Shown in pieces: positions 33,527-37,881 of a stretch of DNA of 37,881 nucleotides. Both the position numbers and the translations under genes were made by a program. The stretch lies in the NCBI GenBank assembly GCA_002154655.1, contig NGUZ01000018.1:1-37881 (forward strand), written 5' to 3'. The DNA is from Corynebacterium kefirresidentii. GTDB lineage: Bacteria > Actinomycetota > Actinomycetes > Mycobacteriales > Mycobacteriaceae. The first letter of the stretch is position 1, and each line of letters opens with the position of its first letter. The notes beneath the pieces were generated by a model that saw only the letters and a list, made by a program, of their open reading frames with translations, was not told where the DNA came from and made no database searches.

Positions 33527-36500
33527 ATGCCAGAAAACATCCTCGACCGCTTCCGGCCCCAAGTAGCGCAGTGGTTTCGGGATGTATTTGCCGCCCCCAC
33601 CGCCGTGCAGGCGCAGGCCTGGGAGAAGATTTCCCGCGGTGAGCACGCCCTTGTAGTGGCCCCTACCGGTTCCGGTAAGACGCTCGCCGCGTTCTTGTGG
33701 GCGCTGAATAATTTGGTCGAGCGCGAAGGTCAGCTGGCGCTGCCGGTGGGCTCAGGGACTACCGGATCCGCCGCTGGGGTGAAGGTGCTGTATATCTCGC
33801 CGCTGAAGGCACTCGGCGTGGACGTGGAAAATAACCTGCGCGCCCCGCTGACCGGAATTGCCCGCACCGCAGAGAAACTAGGGTTGGATGTCCCGGATAT
33901 TTCGGTGGGAGTGCGCTCGGGCGATACGCCTTCCGCGGAGCGTGCGCGGCAGGTGCGCAAGCCGCCGGATATTTTGATTACCACCCCGGAGTCGGCCTAT
34001 TTGATGCTGACTTCCAAGGCAGCGGGGATTTTGAAGACGGTGGATACCGTCATCATCGATGAGATTCATGCCCTGGCTGGCACCAAGCGTGGCGTGCACC
34101 TGGCGCTGACCTTGGAGCGCCTACAGCAGGTGGCAGGGGACTTCCAGCGCATCGGACTTTCAGCCACCGTGCGTCCGCTGTCTGCGGTATCGAATTTCTT
34201 GGGCGGCAACCGCCCAGTAGAAATTGTCGCGCCGGCCGCGGAGAAGAAGTGGCAGCTGGACGTGCACGTGCCGGTGGAGGATATGTCCGATCTGCCCACG
34301 CCGGAGCAAGGCTCCACCATTGGGGAGATGACGGTGGATGATGCGATTGGCATCAGCTCTCCTTCCGCGGATGAGTCCGCGCTGCCCACGGCCAAGTCCA
34401 TCTGGCCATTTATTGAGGATGACCTTTATGCAGAAATCATGGCGCATCGCTCCACGCTGGTATTTGTCAACTCCCGCCGGACGGCCGAGCGGCTGACCAG
34501 CCGGCTCAATGAGCTCTATGCACAAGAGCATGATCCGGATTCGCTGTCGCCCGAGACCCGCCGGGACCCAGCCCAGCTGATGAAGCAGGTCGACGTCGCC
34601 GGCAAGGCCCCGGCGGTTATCGCCCGCGCCCACCACGGCTCGGTGTCTAAGGATGAGCGCGCGATGACTGAAACCATGCTGAAGGAGGGCACGCTCAAAG
34701 CCGTGGTGGCCACAAGCTCGCTAGAGCTGGGCATCGATATGGGTGCAGTGGAGCTAGTCGTGCAGGTGGAATCGCCGCCTTCGGTGGCCTCCGGCCTGCA
34801 GCGCGTGGGCCGCGCCGGGCACTTTGTGGGCGCGGTATCGCACGGGTCCTTCTATCCCAAGCACCGCGCGGATCTAGTTCAGTCCACGCTGACGGTATCG
34901 CGCATGCGCGCCGGGCTCATTGAAGAAATGCATACCCCGCGAAACCCGCTGGATGTTCTGGCGCAGCAGACGGTGGCGGCGGTGGCCGCGGCCGGCGAGG
35001 ACGGGCTTGATGCCGATGAGTGGTACGAGATGGTCCGCCGGGCCTGGCCCTACCGCGATCTGGCGCGGGAGGTTTATGACTCCGTACTGGACCTGGTAAG
35101 CGGCGTTTATCCGTCCACGGACTTTGCGGAACTTAAGCCCCGCGTGGTCTATGACCGAGTGGTGGGAGTAATGACCGCGCGGCCTGGTGCCCAGCGGGTA
35201 GCCGTGACCAGCGGTGGCACGATTCCAGATAGGGGCATGTTTGGAGTATTCCTCTATACCGGTTCGGGCGAGGGCTCCGGTGGCGCACCGCGCCGGGTGG
35301 GCGAGCTGGATGAGGAGATGGTTTATGAGTCCAGAGTGGGCGATGTGTTCACCTTGGGCGCTACCAGTTGGCGCATCGAGGACATTACGCGCGATCAGGT
35401 GTTGGTCACGCCCGCGCCGGGGCATACCGGGCGCCTGCCATTTTGGAATGGCGATGGCGCGGGCCGCCCCTATGAGTTGGGCAAGGCGCTAGGTGAGTAT
35501 CGCCGCGAGGTCTTTTCCTCGCCGGAGATCATCGCGGATGCCGATGATAATGCGCGCTCCAATATCGTGGCCTATCTGCAGGAGCAAAATGAAGCCACTG
35601 GTGTCATTCCGGATGAAAAGACTTTGGTGCTCGAGCGCTTCCGCGATGAGCTAGGCGATTGGCGCGTGGTGCTGCATACCCCGTTTGGCCGGCCGGTCAA
35701 CTCCGCATGGGCGCTTGCGGTAGGCGCCCGGGTAGGCGAGCGCACCGGCATGGATCCGCAGGCCGTGGCCGGTGATGATGGCATCGTGCTGCGCCTGCCG
35801 GAAGCAGAATCCGAGCCGGATGGGTCCATCTTCGCCTTCGACGCCGATGAGATCGCAGATATCGTGGCCGAGCAAGTGGGCAACTCCGCGCTCTTTGCCT
35901 CCCGTTTCCGCGAATGCGCGGCCCGCGCGCTGCTCTTGCCTCGGCGCAATCCCGGCAAGCGCGCGCCGTTGTGGCAGCAGCGCCAGCGCGCCGAGCAGCT
36001 TTTGGACGTTGCGCGCAAGTACCCGTCCTTTCCCATCATCTTGGAGACGGTGCGCGAGTGTGTGCAGGACGTCTACGATGTGCCGGCGCTTACGGAGGTC
36101 ATGCGGGAGCTGGGCCATCGCCGCATCCGCATTGCGGAGGTCACTACCGAACAGCCCTCGCCATTTGCCTCTTCGCTGCTGTTTAACTACATCGGCGCGT
36201 TTATGTACGAGGGCGATTCCCCATTAGCAGAAAAGCGCGCGGCCGCTCTGGCCCTTGACCCTGCGCTTTTGGCCAAATTGCTCGGCACGGTGGAGCTGCG
36301 CGAGCTGCTCGATCCAGAGATTATCGCCGAGGTCCACGCCCAGCTCCAACGCACCGACCCCTCGCGCCGGGCCCGCACTACCGAAGAGGTAGCGGATCTG
36401 CTGCGCGTGCTCGGGCCGATTCCCGTAAACGAGCTGGGCGAGCACACCGACGTGCCGCTTTCCGCCCTGGACCAGCTGGGCACGCGGATTATGCGCGTGC

Positions 36501-37881
36501 GGATTGGCGGACGCGAGCACTTAGCTCAGGCCCAGGATGCACCCCTGCTTCGCGACGCCCTCGGCATCCCCATTCCTCCCGGCATCCCCGCCCAAGTGGC
36601 TACCATTTCTGATGCCTTGCCACAGCTGGTCTCGCGCTGGGCGCGCACCCGCGGCCCCTTCGTGTTGCGCGATCTCACCGCGGCCTTCGGCATTTCCGTC
36701 TCTGCCGCGCATACCGTCCTCGGCGCGCTTGATGGGGTAGTAGAAGGCCGTTACCGGCAGGGCGTCGACGAGCAGGAATACTGCGCGGCAGCGGTGCTCA
36801 AGACCATCCGCTCCCGCTCGCTCGCCGCCGCCCGTGCCGCTACCGAGCCGGTCTCGGGCGCCTCCTTCGCCCGCTTCTTGCCGGAGTGGCATAGCATCGC
36901 ACCGGCCGGAAAGCGCCCGGCCCTGCGCGGTGCCGATGGCGTCTTTTCCGTCATCGAGCAGCTAGCCGGGGTGCGTCTGCCCGCTTCCGCGTGGGAATCG
37001 CTCATCCTGCCCGCGCGGGTGGGAGATTATTCGCCCACCATGCTCGATGAACTTACCTCTAATGGCGAGGTGCTCATCCTCGGTGCCGGCAAGGCCGGTG
37101 CGGCAGACCCCTGGATAATGCTGCTGCCTTCTGACTACGCGGCCCAGCTTGCCCCGGAAACCGATGCCGAGGGCGTGAGCATGCTGCAGCGCGCCATCCT
37201 CGATGTCCTGGGCCGCGGCGGCGGTTTCCTCTTTGCCGATATCGCCGCCGAGGTCCCCGGCACTACCGGAGAGACCCGCGAGGCCCTCTGGGGCTTGGTG
37301 GAGATGGGCTTGGTAAGCCCCGATTCCTTCGAGCCGTTGCGTACCCGGCTGTCTTCCGGCGGCTCGCGCTCAGGTCGCACCGCCCATCGCTCGAAGCGGC
37401 GGCCCACCCGCTCTCGCCTTCGTATGGGGCGCACCTCTTTTGCCCAAGCTCAGAACGCCGCGGCCGCGCAGACCCCGCCCGATGTTATGGGCAGGTGGTC
37501 GCTGGCTGTGTCTGCCGCCACCGATGCCACCTCTCGGTCTGTGGCCCACGGCGAGGCTTGGCTCGACCGCTACGGCGTGCTCACCCGCGGCTCCGTCGTG
37601 GCCGAGGATGTGCTCGGTGGCTTTGCGCTGGCCTATAAGGTGCTCTCCGGTTTTGAGGAATCCGGCAAGGCCATGCGCGGCTACGTCATCGATGGGCTCG
37701 GCGCCGCCCAATTTTCTACTCCCGCCATCATCGACCGACTGCGCGGCCTGGCCGATTCCCCGGATGTCACCGGCTGGCCGTCTGGCACCACCGAGCCCGA
37801 TACCTTTGTCCTCGCCGCCTGCGACCCGGCCAATCCCTACGGTGCGGCCCTGCCCTGGCCGCAGCGCGACGACGCCGACGG
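33527..37881 (+). CDS. lhr: Lhr-type ATP-dependent helicase (partial, runs off window)
   Basis: From ATG 33527 the frame stays open to the window end (about 1451 codons), so the C-terminus is missing. The start MPENILDRFRPQVAQWF is followed by Walker A APTGSGKT (45-52), DEIH (178-181), a SAT motif and motif VI QRVGRAGH. Winged-helix, Lhr-core and Lhr-C-terminal regions follow. Large Lhr proteins of actinobacteria are 3'-5' DNA/RNA-DNA helicases of the mitomycin C-induced damage response. Several minus-strand open frames inside it are shadows. A divergent start lies 35 nt from cysQ. Confidence 0.95.
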   Translation, partial: MPENILDRFRPQVAQWFRDVFAAPTAVQAQAWEKISRGEHALVVAPTGSGKTLAAFLWALNNLVEREGQLALPVGSGTTGSAAGVKVLYISPLKALGVDVENNLRAPLTGIARTAEKLGLDVPDISVGVRSGDTPSAERARQVRKPPDILITTPESAYLMLTSKAAGILKTVDTVIIDEIHALAGTKRGVHLALTLERLQQVAGDFQRIGLSATVRPLSAVSNFLGGNRPVEIVAPAAEKKWQLDVHVPVEDMSDLPTPEQGSTIGEMTVDDAIGISSPSADESALPTAKSIWPFIEDDLYAEIMAHRSTLVFVNSRRTAERLTSRLNELYAQEHDPDSLSPETRRDPAQLMKQVDVAGKAPAVIARAHHGSVSKDERAMTETMLKEGTLKAVVATSSLELGIDMGAVELVVQVESPPSVASGLQRVGRAGHFVGAVSHGSFYPKHRADLVQSTLTVSRMRAGLIEEMHTPRNPLDVLAQQTVAAVAAAGEDGLDADEWYEMVRRAWPYRDLAREVYDSVLDLVSGVYPSTDFAELKPRVVYDRVVGVMTARPGAQRVAVTSGGTIPDRGMFGVFLYTGSGEGSGGAPRRVGELDEEMVYESRVGDVFTLGATSWRIEDITRDQVLVTPAPGHTGRLPFWNGDGAGRPYELGKALGEYRREVFSSPEIIADADDNARSNIVAYLQEQNEATGVIPDEKTLVLERFRDELGDWRVVLHTPFGRPVNSAWALAVGARVGERTGMDPQAVAGDDGIVLRLPEAESEPDGSIFAFDADEIADIVAEQVGNSALFASRFRECAARALLLPRRNPGKRAPLWQQRQRAEQLLDVARKYPSFPIILETVRECVQDVYDVPALTEVMRELGHRRIRIAEVTTEQPSPFASSLLFNYIGAFMYEGDSPLAEKRAAALALDPALLAKLLGTVELRELLDPEIIAEVHAQLQRTDPSRRARTTEEVADLLRVLGPIPVNELGEHTDVPLSALDQLGTRIMRVRIGGREHLAQAQDAPLLRDALGIPIPPGIPAQVATISDALPQLVSRWARTRGPFVLRDLTAAFGISVSAAHTVLGALDGVVEGRYRQGVDEQEYCAAAVLKTIRSRSLAAARAATEPVSGASFARFLPEWHSIAPAGKRPALRGADGVFSVIEQLAGVRLPASAWESLILPARVGDYSPTMLDELTSNGEVLILGAGKAGAADPWIMLLPSDYAAQLAPETDAEGVSMLQRAILDVLGRGGGFLFADIAAEVPGTTGETREALWGLVEMGLVSPDSFEPLRTRLSSGGSRSGRTAHRSKRRPTRSRLRMGRTSFAQAQNAAAAQTPPDVMGRWSLAVSAATDATSRSVAHGEAWLDRYGVLTRGSVVAEDVLGGFALAYKVLSGFEESGKAMRGYVIDGLGAAQFSTPAIIDRLRGLADSPDVTGWPSGTTEPDTFVLAACDPANPYGAALPWPQRDDAD

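Overview
The window looks like chromosomal DNA of a Corynebacterium with moderately high G+C. From memory, the gene order matches the C. glutamicum neighbourhood running from the XPB-type helicase through rpf1, cspB, the rRNA methylase, sepH, serC, gltA, fkpA and mctC, and further on to folA, thyA, cysQ and lhr. The species cannot be named from the sequence alone. The order and protein features (secreted Rpf, SepH, mycoredoxin-type glutaredoxin, Rv2525c-like Tat protein) fit a mycolic-acid actinobacterium.

Layout. (1) 1-3700 is accessory: two related helical-repeat proteins resembling DUF6880, the first broken by a one-base slip in a T6 tract, flank a DUF222/13E12-type HNH protein. (2) 3685-7942 (minus) is a tightly overlapping operon: helicase-associated protein, XPB helicase and a DUF3239 membrane protein. 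(3) 8000-16850 is conserved core: a 61-codon gene, rpf1, cspB, DUF2771, glutaminyl cyclase, DUF3027, an NCS2 purine permease, a SpoU methylase, DUF6928, sepH and serC. (4) 16900-22063 holds gltA, fkpA, an aldo/keto reductase and the DUF485-mctC monocarboxylate uptake pair. (5) 22100-31000 is a variable stretch: a serine-hydrolase-like lipoprotein, a Tat-exported DUF1906 protein, OsmC, a DJ-1/PfpI protein, a DUF2871 membrane protein, deletion scars, a peptidase E homologue, a coiled-coil membrane protein, a Panacea-domain gene with a membrane GAF-like partner, a decayed IS3 and an internally deleted IS481. The IS481 remnant abuts a tRNA-Arg(CCT) gene and has copied its last 15 bp. (6) 31114-37881 returns to core: glutaredoxin, folA, thyA, cysQ and a large Lhr helicase that runs off the window.

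How the parts fit. DNA repair helicases lie at both ends (XPB module and Lhr). Central carbon entry is represented by acetate/pyruvate-type uptake (mctC) and citrate synthase. folA, thyA and cysQ form a near-overlapping nucleotide-metabolism operon with the glutaredoxin. The best candidate for something undescribed is the two-gene Panacea plus membrane/GAF module at 27784-29188. It has toxin-antitoxin or defence-like architecture and sits in an IS-rich pocket beside a tRNA. The second is the DUF6880-like/HNH cluster with its broken homopolymer tract. All functional calls come from reading motifs and recalling families; no searches were run.
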